Assembly (NCBI GenBank): GCA_023393635.1
Contig: JAEWKT010000061.1
Span: forward strand, 124,001-188,000
Reading direction: 5' to 3'
DNA: 64,000 nt
Source: Pseudomonadota bacterium
Lineage (GTDB): Bacteria > Pseudomonadota > Gammaproteobacteria > Pseudomonadales > Moraxellaceae
Part shown: positions 1 to 8,297 of the stretch, piece by piece
Layout of the letters: the number at the start of each line of letters is the position of its first letter
Numbering within the stretch: position 1 is the stretch's first letter
Notes under the pieces: model-generated
The model's input: only the letters and a program-made list of their open reading frames with translations
Databases searched by the model: none
What the model was told of the DNA's origin: nothing
Position numbers and translations under genes: made by a program

Positions 1-416
1 GAAGGACTCAGCCATTCTGGCACCTGCTCATCAGTTACAATAAAAATCTTTCTAACCCACGGTAGATATTTTTGCACACTCAGCAATGAATAATATAATT
101 CGTTGTGATTTTCAAAGCGTGCTTTATCTTTTGCATGTAATCCAATAAAGTCATAGGTATTATTTTTATATTTATTATATTTTTCCTGCCAAATTTTATC
201 TTGATTATCTACCCAAGTAAACACAACATCTACTGGTTCACTATTGGGGGAGCCATTTTTCTGATCAAGAGAAATTAAATATTCATGATTGCGAATCACC
301 GCATACTCATCTTGCTCCGAATATGCTTGCTCCGTATTCATGACTGGATATCTTTTGATAAAAAAATCGCGCATAAAGAAGCCTGGGCTCTTTATTAACT
401 TGCTTAATTTACTCAT
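1..416 (-). CDS. Stealth-family capsular polysaccharide phosphotransferase (partial, C-terminus cut by window edge)
   Basis: This is a partial gene that starts at ATG 416 on the minus strand and runs off the left edge, leaving about 138 residues. The reading frame begins MSKLSKLIKSPGFFMRDFF and contains the motif DVVFTWVD near residue 63, which is the conserved region 1 signature of Stealth proteins. It is followed by a region with RFENHNELYYSL and PWVRKIFIVTDE, which matches the start of conserved region 2. Stealth enzymes transfer sugar-1-phosphates in capsule or exopolysaccharide synthesis, so the polymer here probably contains phosphodiester links (inference). It lies 38 bp downstream of kpsD on the same strand and is probably the first biosynthetic gene after the export genes. 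The substrate cannot be read from this fragment. Confidence 0.88.
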   Translation of the reverse strand, partial: MSKLSKLIKSPGFFMRDFFIKRYPVMNTEQAYSEQDEYAVIRNHEYLISLDQKNGSPNSEPVDVVFTWVDNQDKIWQEKYNKYKNNTYDFIGLHAKDKARFENHNELYYSLLSVQKYLPWVRKIFIVTDEQVPEWLSP

Positions 417-454
417 AACCTCACAGACAACTTAATCTATAAACTATTTAAATT

Positions 455-2164
455 CTACAAATCCAAAACTACTTTAGCCGCAATCGCTAATTGATATAAA
501 ATCTGGGTTAAACCACGGCCAATTTCTACATTTTTAGTAGAAACTTTTGGCAACACCATAATCTCATCACCTTGCTTTACCGCATAATTAGATTTCACTA
601 GTTCAGATTCACCATTTTGATGAATCACAATAATTTTGGATTTATTGGATTTTTGTGTATAACCGCCTACCTGCTCAATATAGTCTTTAGCCTTTAGCTG
701 AGGTGACCAAGCAACAGCATTTGGAAACATTACTTCCCCATGAATCAAGGTAATAGAGCTTCTTTCTGGAATATTTATAATATCGCCTTGCTCTAAAATA
801 ATACTATCGAGGTTGTTTTTATTTAAAATAACTTGCCCTTTAGGCTGTACCTGCCGCGCTTTAGCCACAAACTGCTTAATCAGCTCAGCATCTTTTAGGC
901 GCAACTCTGCTTCTTCACGGGTTGCTGATCGAACTGATAACGTAGACTCTTCTAGTTTGTCTAAAGAAACATTGAGCATTTCCTTTTGGCGCTCAGCCAC
1001 GGACGGCCGAAATAATTGGATTGCATCCAATTGCGATAGTGCATTAGGCTGGATTTGTTGCAGTATTTGCTTTAGGGTCGCGCCATAAGGTAACACAACG
1101 GCATGCGCACCATTATGTGCTCCTTCTACCCGTACTTGGATGGTTCCTGCATAACGATCAGCTGTTACAGTCACTACATCGCCATCCTGCAATAGAACAT
1201 TTTGAGCTTGCGCAAGGGTATAATATTCGCTTTTAAATTCAGTACCCTGACGGCGCATAATACTAATATTGGTTGCCCCTGGTTTTAAACGTGCCACAGA
1301 TAACGCTTTTGCCACGGTCAACTCAGGTACATCAAACTCAAAATCATAACTATTATAAACTTCACCACTAATAGAAAACGTGTGTTTACGTGGTGCAACC
1401 ACAATCACATCGCCATCCCTAAAAGCAAATGGTTTAATTTGACCAGCCAGTAAAAAATCATACAAATTAACATACTGTACTAATGTACCACCGCGCAAAA
1501 TTTGTACATCAACATAGCTTCCGCGCTCTGCATCAACACCACCTGCGCGATCAAGATAAGCCAATACAGAATCTGAAGATACGCCGCCATATGAACCAGG
1601 CTGCGTGACAGACCCTGTTACCAATACTTTAACGGGCTGAGCTTGTTCTAATGCAGCATACACACCAACATTAGAGACATAAACGCGACGTACTGCTTGC
1701 TGAACAACATTTTGTAACTGGCCATTATTAATGCCAGCGACTTTTAATGGACCCACATTGGGAATAAAAATATTACCCTGAGGATCAACAGTTAATGTAC
1801 CAGCAAATTGATAAGCGCCCCACAAGCGCAACTGAATATTATCGCCTGGATTAATTGCGTAACTTGAGTTAAATATACTTCCAGAACTACTGGCAAATGC
1901 GCCTTTAAAAAGCTGGGCGCCAAACATACGACTGGTACTTTGGTTATACGCTTGGCCACTATTACCCAAGTTAATTACTGAATTGGTAGGCAGCATAGCC
2001 GCAGCATTAGCTTGCTGAACATTAGACTCAGTTGTCTGCTGTTGATAATTATTACGATTAAGGTTACTCGCGATATCTAAATCTTCAGGCAAATAATTAT
2101 TTACTGCAGCAAAACTAGAGCCAAACACACAGGAGATTGCGATAAACAAACTTAACTTTTTCAT
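455..2164 (-). CDS. kpsD: Capsule polysaccharide export protein, KpsD/Wza-like
   Basis: This 569-residue secreted protein should form or gate the periplasmic/outer-membrane part of an ABC-dependent capsule export channel. The N-terminus is a signal peptide (MKKLSLFIAIS, cleavage probably after SSFA near residue 19). The only early Cys (residue 12) lies inside the hydrophobic core without a good lipobox, so it looks non-lipidated like E. coli KpsD. A polysaccharide-export domain begins near YAINPGDNIQLRLWG, followed by SLBB-type segments (for example VLVTGSVTQPGSY) and a C-terminal SLBB-like repeat (LIHGEVMFPNAVAW). Its length is close to the 558 residues of E. coli KpsD. A clear AGGAG precedes ATG 2164. 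It sits 6 bp after kpsE in an apparent kpsM-T-E-D operon. Confidence 0.93.
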   Translation of the reverse strand: MKKLSLFIAISCVFGSSFAAVNNYLPEDLDIASNLNRNNYQQQTTESNVQQANAAAMLPTNSVINLGNSGQAYNQSTSRMFGAQLFKGAFASSSGSIFNSSYAINPGDNIQLRLWGAYQFAGTLTVDPQGNIFIPNVGPLKVAGINNGQLQNVVQQAVRRVYVSNVGVYAALEQAQPVKVLVTGSVTQPGSYGGVSSDSVLAYLDRAGGVDAERGSYVDVQILRGGTLVQYVNLYDFLLAGQIKPFAFRDGDVIVVAPRKHTFSISGEVYNSYDFEFDVPELTVAKALSVARLKPGATNISIMRRQGTEFKSEYYTLAQAQNVLLQDGDVVTVTADRYAGTIQVRVEGAHNGAHAVVLPYGATLKQILQQIQPNALSQLDAIQLFRPSVAERQKEMLNVSLDKLEESTLSVRSATREEAELRLKDAELIKQFVAKARQVQPKGQVILNKNNLDSIILEQGDIINIPERSSITLIHGEVMFPNAVAWSPQLKAKDYIEQVGGYTQKSNKSKIIVIHQNGESELVKSNYAVKQGDEIMVLPKVSTKNVEIGRGLTQILYQLAIAAKVVLDL

Positions 2165-2170
2165 GTTGTA

Positions 2171-3274
2171 TTACTCCTGATGCTCACGAATGACGGAAGC
2201 AATAAGCTGCCCGATACCAAATAAGATAGTAAGCATTAAAAATGCAGATAATAAAATATAACCACGTCGCGGATAATAAGCATCCTGTGCCAATTGCGGG
2301 CTGGTAATTACCACTAAGTTTTTAAGTTTACGCACTGCTTCCAAACGTGCCTTTTCTAAAGAGGCTAGGGAAATTTTATAAAGATCAGTACTAAACTCAA
2401 CCTGAGCTTTTAACGCCTCAAAATCGGCAGCGCGCTGATTTAATTTATTGGAGGTTGTGGATGAAGTTAACTTAGCTTTTTCATTTTTAATTTGTTGCTG
2501 TAATGCAGCAATTTGACTGCGTATTGCAATGACTTGCGGGGCTTCGGGATTTAGATAGCTTAAAAGAGCACGTTCTTCGGTATTTAACTGAGCCAGATTA
2601 GCCTCTAAACCAGCAACAAGTTGCACTACAGCGCTAGCCTGAATTTGTGGATCAAACATTTGATTGCGGTTTTGATAGCCAATTAAACTTTCACGTGCTG
2701 TAGATAATTGTTTGGTTGCTTCATCCAACTGCTTTTGAGCAAAATTAAGCTGATCCTTGGCAACGCGCTGCGACACCTCATTAATAAATCGCTCACTTTC
2801 GCTTAATATCGCTTTATTAAACAATAAAGAAAACTCAGGACTAAAACCTTCCGTAGTAATGTTCATCATCATGGTTTTTTCATCTAAAGCAATCTTGACA
2901 CGCTTATTAAAATATTTTACCAGCTCTTCTTTAGAAGCTTCTTTAGATAACTGAAATAATGGGTCACCTCCGTTCCCTACAAAGGCTTGCCGTAAATTTA
3001 TTTTTTTATCTAAGGCATATACCATATCTGGAGATTGCATATATGCTTTTAAAAACTGCGCATCCTCACCACTGGTATTATTAACACCCAGTAAGGCACC
3101 CAGCCCAGTAGATTGCTCTATTCCAACTTGGCCTACCTGCTTCACCACTATCGTAGATGATGAAATATAACGATCTTGAGCCGCAGTATACAAATAGATA
3201 GCAATAATAATTAACGGCAATAAAACAACCAAGCCATAAATTAAAAATATGCGTTTATTTTTTAGCGAGTGCAT
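2171..3274 (-). CDS. kpsE: Capsule export inner-membrane protein, KpsE/BexC/CtrB-like
   Basis: This 367-residue polysaccharide co-polymerase (PCP-3 type) links the inner-membrane ABC transporter to the KpsD channel. One transmembrane helix lies near residues 9-29 (IFLIYGLVVLLPLIIIAIYL) and a second near the C-terminus (ILLSAFLMLTILFGIG). Between them is a long periplasmic region rich in Gln, Ala and Leu with predicted coiled coils. This two-helix layout matches the BexC/CtrB/KpsE family. The gene starts at ATG 3274, 20 bp inside the end of kpsT, so translation is probably coupled; a GAGG lies about 12 bp upstream of that ATG. Confidence 0.93.
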   Translation of the reverse strand: MHSLKNKRIFLIYGLVVLLPLIIIAIYLYTAAQDRYISSSTIVVKQVGQVGIEQSTGLGALLGVNNTSGEDAQFLKAYMQSPDMVYALDKKINLRQAFVGNGGDPLFQLSKEASKEELVKYFNKRVKIALDEKTMMMNITTEGFSPEFSLLFNKAILSESERFINEVSQRVAKDQLNFAQKQLDEATKQLSTARESLIGYQNRNQMFDPQIQASAVVQLVAGLEANLAQLNTEERALLSYLNPEAPQVIAIRSQIAALQQQIKNEKAKLTSSTTSNKLNQRAADFEALKAQVEFSTDLYKISLASLEKARLEAVRKLKNLVVITSPQLAQDAYYPRRGYILLSAFLMLTILFGIGQLIASVIREHQE

Positions 3275-3923
3275 GTTGCTTATAAACCTCTATGGCTTGT
3301 TCCATATTTTCAAAGTATTGTGCTTCACCATTCATCACCACGAAAGCAACATCACAATTTCTGGTTAAATCGTTTAAATCATGGGAAACCATAATAATAT
3401 TTGAATTCGCTTTTAAATCATCAAGTAGTTTTTGGCTTTTGGCTCTAAAACTTGCATCCCCCACAGCACCTACTTCATCAAGCAAATAATAGTCAAAATC
3501 AAAGGCCATGCTTAAGCCAAATCCAAGACGCGAACGCATACCTGATGAATAACTCTTTATCGGCATATCAAAGTATTTGCCTAATTCAGCAAATTCTTCA
3601 ACAAAGGCAATTTTTTCTGGCACTTGAGCTTCTGGTACATACAGCCGCGACACAAATCGGACGTTTTGCCTGCCTGTTAAGCTGCCTTGAAAACCACCTG
3701 CTAATGCTACTGGCCACGAAATGCTTTTACTAGTAATGACCCTTCCTGAATCTGCGTAATCTATGCCACCAATAATGCGTAGCAATGTACTTTTTCCAGC
3801 ACCGTTTTTACCCAGTAAGGCAACACTTTTGTTCTCTGGCAATATAGCGTTTAAGTTTTTAAACACATAGTGACGTCCTTTAGGCGTCACAAATGATTTG
3901 GTTAAATTCTCTAGCCTAATCAT
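3255..3923 (-). CDS. kpsT: Capsule ABC exporter ATP-binding protein, KpsT-like
   Basis: This 222-residue ATPase powers export of the lipid-linked capsule polymer with KpsM. The Walker A motif GKNGAGKST lies at residues 38-46. The signature YSSGMRSRLGFGLSMAF and the Walker B LLDEVGAVGD follow, with the switch His in MVSHD. A compact single NBD with this LLDE-VGAVGD sequence is typical of KpsT/CtrD/BexA. It overlaps kpsM by 4 bp (ATGA) and kpsE by 20 bp. No C-terminal carbohydrate-binding domain of the Wzt type is present, which fits capsule rather than O-antigen export. Confidence 0.95.
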   Translation of the reverse strand: MIRLENLTKSFVTPKGRHYVFKNLNAILPENKSVALLGKNGAGKSTLLRIIGGIDYADSGRVITSKSISWPVALAGGFQGSLTGRQNVRFVSRLYVPEAQVPEKIAFVEEFAELGKYFDMPIKSYSSGMRSRLGFGLSMAFDFDYYLLDEVGAVGDASFRAKSQKLLDDLKANSNIIMVSHDLNDLTRNCDVAFVVMNGEAQYFENMEQAIEVYKQHALAKK

Positions 3924-4732
3924 CTGGTTTTTAGCATCCGTTTTTCAGAGACACGATATAAAAGCAAACCTAAAAACAGGATAACGATCAAACTTTTAAT
4001 AAAATATAAAATACTAACGTGATCTACGGGATAGGTCGGAGCAACTGCATGACGCATCGTTTCAATACAATGAACGATTGGATTCCAAAGCAAATAACCT
4101 TGATATTGGACGGGTATAATATGGATCGAGTAAATAATACCTGACATTAAATAAAAAATAAAAAATATAGCGCCAATAAACTTACCCACTTCTTCAGATA
4201 AGTCACCAATCACCATCATGATTAGGCTAAAACCGACCGAAAAAATAAACAGTAATAGCCAGCAAAAAAGCAAAAAGGGAATATGTGAAAAGCTCACTTC
4301 TTTGCCTAGCCACAATAAAACACCTGTAAATAAGATGTAAACAGCGAAATACAAAGCTGATTCTAAAGCGGTTCTAGCAATTAAGGCATCAATAGGCTTT
4401 ACTGAGCGATAGCTAAATAACCCCCTATTGGACTCTACAGCACTTAAAGATCGCGTAGCAGAGCGCATAAACATAAAAAAAGGAAACATGCCGTTAATTA
4501 GAAAAAGCGAATAATCCATTCCTGGCGTAACCCGCTTCATGATTGTGCCAAAGATGATTAAAAAGAAAACCACTTGTAAACCTGGCTCTAAAATCGCCCA
4601 CAAATAACCCAGACGATAATGCCCAAAGCGAGTTTGTAATTCTCGCAAAAATAGAGCGCGAATGGCGGCATATTGTACCGCCAAGCCACCACGGGGCTTT
4701 AATCGTTCTGGGCGTGTGCTTAAGTCACTCAT
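3920..4732 (-). CDS. kpsM: Capsule ABC exporter permease, KpsM-like (ABC-2 family)
   Basis: This 270-residue integral membrane protein is the permease partner of KpsT. About six hydrophobic segments are visible, including VVFFLIIFGTIM, SALYFAVYILFTGVLLW and FIKSLIVILFLGLLLY. The N-terminal amphipathic stretch with RALFLRELQTRFGHYRLGYLWAILEP is the conserved start of ABC-2 polysaccharide permeases (Wzm/KpsM/CtrC). It is the first gene of the export cluster, so the promoter for the operon should lie in 4733-4859, where I see no convincing hexamer pair. No JUMPstart/ops element (GGCGGTAG) is visible in that gap. Confidence 0.93.
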   Translation of the reverse strand: MSDLSTRPERLKPRGGLAVQYAAIRALFLRELQTRFGHYRLGYLWAILEPGLQVVFFLIIFGTIMKRVTPGMDYSLFLINGMFPFFMFMRSATRSLSAVESNRGLFSYRSVKPIDALIARTALESALYFAVYILFTGVLLWLGKEVSFSHIPFLLFCWLLLFIFSVGFSLIMMVIGDLSEEVGKFIGAIFFIFYLMSGIIYSIHIIPVQYQGYLLWNPIVHCIETMRHAVAPTYPVDHVSILYFIKSLIVILFLGLLLYRVSEKRMLKTR

Positions 4733-4765
4733 GAATGCTTTTTAAAAGAAAGGGAGTAGTATTTG

Positions 4766-4794
4766 GGGTGGCGCTATTGTTGCATAAGCCACCC
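4766..4794. repeat. Inverted repeat between degP and kpsM
   Basis: A perfect 7-bp inverted repeat GGGTGGC/GCCACCC with a 15-nt loop lies in the 127-bp gap between the degP stop and the kpsM start. It has no adjacent T-run on the minus strand, so it is not a typical intrinsic terminator. It could act in the leader of the capsule mRNA or bind a regulator; the sequence does not decide this. Confidence 0.4.
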
Positions 4795-4817
4795 TACTTT
4801 TTAATAACATTTTGTAT

Positions 4818-4842
4818 AAAAAAAGGCATATAGCTTTTTTTT
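4818..4842 (-). terminator. Weak A/T-rich terminator after the degP-like gene
   Basis: On the minus strand an A-run followed by GC, TATAT, GC and a run of seven T forms a short, mismatched hairpin with a U-tract about 20 bp past the protease stop codon. The stem is weak, so termination may be partial and could allow readthrough into kpsM. Confidence 0.3.
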
Positions 4843-4859
4843 AATCCCTGATTGGTTAT

Positions 4860-6245
4860 TTATTCCACCCGCAAGCCAATAATAGCTGGCACACCATCAC
4901 GCTGAATTGACACCCGTACCACCTGATTGGTGGATAAGCTACGAACTGCATTAAGCAAGGCAGATGTATTGGGCGTTGAGGTATTGTTAATCCGAGTAAT
5001 GACATCGCCTGGCAATAAACCAGCTCGGGCAGCCAAACCACCAAGTAGTACATCTCCAATCACCACGCCCTTAATTTTTAATGCCTGACTTTCTGCAGGG
5101 GTCAAATCACGTAGCTGCATCCCTAGCGATGGCCCTTTACCCTGATTGGTTTTGGTGTTTTCAGTGGCGGGAGTATCATCAGGCGCACTGGTTAAAAGCG
5201 CAGTCACAGTTAGCTGTTTATTGTTGCGCTGGATCAGCATTTTTGCTGACTGATCTGGACGCGTACGATTAATCAAATTAATTAAGTCGGTGGTGCGGTT
5301 AATGGCAATATCGTTATAACTTAAAATAATATCACCATCTTTTAAACCAGCTTTGCTTGCTGGCGTATCTGGTGATACTTGCGTAACCAACGCGCCTTCA
5401 GGACGTGATAACTGATAGGCTTCAGCCAAATTACGGTCAATATCCTGCAGCATCACGCCTAAATAAGCACGAGACACCTTGCCTGTTTTGATGATTTGAT
5501 TGGCCACGTCCATCGCCACATCAATAGGAATAGAGAACGACAAACCCATATAGCCGCCCGTTCCACTAAAAATTCTTGAGTTAATCCCTACTACTTCGCC
5601 ATGCTGATTAAATAAAGGGCCACCTGAGTTACCAGGATTTAAAGCAACATCAGTTTGAATAAAAGGCACTGCTGTTTCGCGCGACATGGTTCGTGACTTT
5701 GCACTGACAATACCCGCTGAAGCAGAATAATCAAAACCAAATGGCGAACCAATGGCTAATACGGGTTCACCTACTTTTAATTGATTGGCGTCGCCAGTTT
5801 TTAATGCTGGAAAGCCACTTTCTTTAACTTTTAATACGGCAACGTCAGTACGCGCATCACTGCCTACTACAGTTGCATCTAGTTCACGGCGGTCATTTAA
5901 AGTAATGGTCACTTTGCTGGCATCACTAACCACATGATGGTTGGTCAGTAAATAACCGTCCTTACTAATAAAAAACGCGCTGCCATAAGAGTTTTGTTCT
6001 TGTGGACGCGGCTGATTTGGAATCTGAATGTTATTGCCGAAAAAACGTTTGAGAATATCAGGAAGTTGCTGCTGTAGTAATTCTTCTTGAGTCAGCTTCT
6101 TGGAGACGTGTACACGTACTACTGCGGGGCTTACCGCTTCAACCAGAGATGAAAAATCGACTGGTGTTGCGGCCACGCCAGGTTGGGCAATAACTATTGA
6201 GGTAGCTACTGCAAAAAGACCCTGTTGGAGATGATTGATACTCAT
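4860..6245 (-). CDS. degP: Periplasmic serine endoprotease, DegP/DegQ/MucD (HtrA) family
   Basis: This 461-residue HtrA protease degrades or refolds misfolded envelope proteins in the periplasm. An N-terminal signal peptide ends near GVAA (about residue 26). The trypsin-like domain carries the catalytic triad: His104 in TNHHVV, Asp134 in ARTDVAVLKV and Ser207 in NPGNSGGPL. Two PDZ domains follow (about residues 260-345 and 375-455; for example RAYLGVMLQDI and GVVIGDVLLGGLAARAGLLPGD). The length and the lack of the long Q-linker between motifs put it closer to DegQ/MucD than to E. coli DegP. It is monocistronic by spacing and divergent from nadB. A 9-bp dyad lies 44 bp upstream of the start. 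Confidence 0.93.
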   Translation of the reverse strand: MSINHLQQGLFAVATSIVIAQPGVAATPVDFSSLVEAVSPAVVRVHVSKKLTQEELLQQQLPDILKRFFGNNIQIPNQPRPQEQNSYGSAFFISKDGYLLTNHHVVSDASKVTITLNDRRELDATVVGSDARTDVAVLKVKESGFPALKTGDANQLKVGEPVLAIGSPFGFDYSASAGIVSAKSRTMSRETAVPFIQTDVALNPGNSGGPLFNQHGEVVGINSRIFSGTGGYMGLSFSIPIDVAMDVANQIIKTGKVSRAYLGVMLQDIDRNLAEAYQLSRPEGALVTQVSPDTPASKAGLKDGDIILSYNDIAINRTTDLINLINRTRPDQSAKMLIQRNNKQLTVTALLTSAPDDTPATENTKTNQGKGPSLGMQLRDLTPAESQALKIKGVVIGDVLLGGLAARAGLLPGDVITRINNTSTPNTSALLNAVRSLSTNQVVRVSIQRDGVPAIIGLRVE

Positions 6246-6288
6246 TTATTCGTTCCTGCTGAGCACTTTTAAAAACAGTCCATTCTTT

Positions 6289-6316
6289 TAACAGAATTTT
6301 TAAAAAGATTCTGTTA
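6289..6316. promoter_or_regulatory. Inverted repeat upstream of degP, possible operator or leader hairpin
   Basis: TAACAGAAT and ATTCTGTTA form a perfect 9-bp inverted repeat with a 10-nt AT-rich centre, starting 44 bp upstream of the degP start codon. Its position suits an operator or a hairpin in the 5' leader. HtrA genes are usually envelope-stress regulated; which regulator would bind here is unknown. Confidence 0.4.
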
Positions 6317-6510
6317 GCGATCGTTTCAAATTAACACAAGTATGGATTTTAAAAGCATGCCGTGTAAAGCAGTAAAAATTAGCCTTTGTTTCTTGCTGAC
6401 ATTAGAATTCACCTATCCGTAATTTATACGATTTTAAAACCCTTATCAAAGCTGAGGTCGTGCAAAAAGGTGGATGCAAGCGCTCTATTGAAATTATTTA
6501 ATTAAAACAC

Positions 6511-6539
6511 TTGCGTTTTTAATCATTTTGGCGTGTTAT
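6511..6539 (+). promoter_or_regulatory. Sigma70-like promoter for nadB
   Basis: TTGCGT (6511-6516) and TGTTAT (6534-6539) are separated by 17 bp. Transcription would start near 6546, about 30 nt upstream of the nadB ATG. Confidence 0.5.
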
Positions 6540-6576
6540 TCAATCCAGTTTTTTTAGATAATCCAGGCCTTCCTTG

Positions 6577-8217
6577 ATGCCCGATTCTCATCGTATCCAT
6601 CGTAGCAATCCTCAATATGACGTAGTTATTGTTGGCAGCGGTGCCGCAGGTTTAACCCTTGCCTTGTCACTGCCTGATCATTTTAAGGTGGCTGTACTGG
6701 CCAAATCTGTATTAACAGAAGCAAGTACTTATTATGCCCAAGGGGGCGTTGCAGCTGTACTAGATGAAACTGATTCTATAGAACAGCATATCGAGGATAC
6801 ATTGATTGCAGGGGCGCATCTATGCCATAGAGATGCCGTAGCATTTACGGTAGAGCATGGACGCGATGCCGTTAATTTTTTGCTAGAACAAGGGGTTCGG
6901 TTTACGCTTGATGAAGCAGAACAGTTACATTTAACCCGCGAAGGTGGCCACTCCCAGCGTCGGATTATTCATGCGGCCGATGCTACTGGGGTCGCGATTT
7001 CAACCACGCTGGTTAAGCGCGTACGTGAATGTAAGCATATTACCTTACTTGAAAACTATGCAGCGATTGATGTGATTACCAGTAACCGTCTGGGTTTAGA
7101 CGAGCAAAAACGCACGATTGGCCTGTATGTATTAAATATAGACTCTGGCGAAGTAGAAACATTTCTTGCGCCATTTGTAGCACTGGCTTGTGGCGGTGCG
7201 AGTAAAGCTTATCTTTATACGTCTAATCCTGATATAGCAACGGGTGATGGTATTGCCATGGCATGGCGTGCTGGTTGCCGTGTGGCCAATCTTGAATTTA
7301 ATCAATTTCATCCCACTTGTTTATATCATCCCCAGGCACGGTCTTTCTTAATTACTGAGGCCATGCGCGGTGAAGGTGCATATTTACGCTTACCTGACGG
7401 TGAACGCTTTATGCAGCGTTTTGATGAGCGGGCTGAGCTGGCGCCACGTGATATTGTAGCCCGCGCAATCGATTTTGAAATGAAACGACTAGGTATTCGT
7501 CATGTGTGGCTAGATATCACCCATCAGTCAAAAACATTTGTAAAATCTCACTTTCCAACCCTGTATGAACGTCTATTAGAGTTAGGCATTGATATTACTA
7601 AAGATATGATTCCAGTGGTACCTGCTGCGCACTATACCTGTGGTGGTGTCATGGTAGATGTGCATAGTCAAACCGACATTGCGGGACTATATGCCATTGG
7701 TGAAACCTCTTTTACAGGTTTGCATGGTGCCAACCGTATGGCCAGTAATTCACTGCTTGAGTGTTTTGTCTATGGCATGAGTGCCGCGCAGCATATTGCT
7801 AATTTACATCCCACTATGGCAGCCTTACCTGCTGTACCAAAATGGGATGCTTCACGCGTGCAGAATCCTGATGAGGACGTGGTAATTTTACAAAACTGGG
7901 ATGAGCTACGCAGCTTTATGTGGAACTATGTGGGCATTGTCCGTACCACCAAACGCTTAGAGCGGGCATTAAACCGTATTGAATTGCTTAAACGTGAAAT
8001 TGAGGAATACTATCAGGGCTATGTGGTCACTAAAAACCTGATTGAACTGCGTAATCTGGTGTTAGTATCTGAAATGATCGTGCGTTGTGCGTTGCAACGC
8101 AAAGAGTCCCGCGGTTTACATTACACACTTGATTATCCGCAGTTATCGAATGAAATTTGCGACAGTGTATTGATTCCACCAGATTTTAAAGCAATATCAC
8201 CGTCAGTTAACTCCTAA
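6577..8217 (+). CDS. nadB: L-aspartate oxidase
   Basis: NadB oxidises L-aspartate to iminoaspartate, the first step of de novo NAD synthesis, using FAD. The Rossmann FAD motif VVIVGSGAAGLTLALSL is near residues 15-31 and the conserved TYYAQGGVAAV follows. Family motifs HPTCLY and the active-site stretch AHYTCGGVMVD plus GANRMASNSLLECFVYG are present. The open frame reaches a TTG at 6574, but the adjacent ATG 6577 is the natural start, giving 546 residues, the usual NadB length. nadA and nadC are not in this window. It converges on tmk with a terminator-like hairpin between. Confidence 0.96.
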   Translation: MPDSHRIHRSNPQYDVVIVGSGAAGLTLALSLPDHFKVAVLAKSVLTEASTYYAQGGVAAVLDETDSIEQHIEDTLIAGAHLCHRDAVAFTVEHGRDAVNFLLEQGVRFTLDEAEQLHLTREGGHSQRRIIHAADATGVAISTTLVKRVRECKHITLLENYAAIDVITSNRLGLDEQKRTIGLYVLNIDSGEVETFLAPFVALACGGASKAYLYTSNPDIATGDGIAMAWRAGCRVANLEFNQFHPTCLYHPQARSFLITEAMRGEGAYLRLPDGERFMQRFDERAELAPRDIVARAIDFEMKRLGIRHVWLDITHQSKTFVKSHFPTLYERLLELGIDITKDMIPVVPAAHYTCGGVMVDVHSQTDIAGLYAIGETSFTGLHGANRMASNSLLECFVYGMSAAQHIANLHPTMAALPAVPKWDASRVQNPDEDVVILQNWDELRSFMWNYVGIVRTTKRLERALNRIELLKREIEEYYQGYVVTKNLIELRNLVLVSEMIVRCALQRKESRGLHYTLDYPQLSNEICDSVLIPPDFKAISPSVNS

Positions 8218-8244
8218 AAAAGATAGTTAACTCTTAAAAAAAGC
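8205..8244. repeat. Imperfect 20-bp tandem duplication at the nadB stop
   Basis: AGTTAACTCCTAAAAA and AGTTAACTCTTAAAAA are the beginnings of two adjacent 20-bp units. The first contains the nadB stop codon. The first 16 positions differ by one base, suggesting a recent slippage duplication. Confidence 0.75.
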
Positions 8245-8270
8245 CCTGTCGCTTAGGTTGATGGGGTTTT
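8239..8270 (+). terminator. Intrinsic terminator after nadB (may also serve tmk)
   Basis: An A-rich arm followed by CCCTGTC pairs with GATGGGG and four T residues, with one bulged G and two wobble pairs, 8-nt scale loop. It lies between convergent nadB and tmk. Confidence 0.5.
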
Positions 8271-8297
8271 AATGAATGAGCAAAAGATTTGGATGGC

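Larger units (their letters stand above)
6246..6576. other. Divergent intergenic region degP/nadB (331 bp)
   Basis: No gene is visible here. The region holds a strong 9-bp inverted repeat near the degP start and a sigma70-like promoter for nadB, both listed separately. The middle part (about 6320-6500) is AT-rich and shows nothing I can identify. Confidence 0.7.

Noticed and set aside
455..2164. KpsD as a lipoprotein (Cys at residue 12)
   Set aside because: The Cys is inside the hydrophobic core with Ala at -3 and a signal-peptidase-I site follows at SSFA, so lipidation is unlikely.
4733..4859. JUMPstart/ops element before the capsule genes
   Set aside because: GGCGGTAG or its complement is absent; the GGGTGGC repeat there is only superficially similar.
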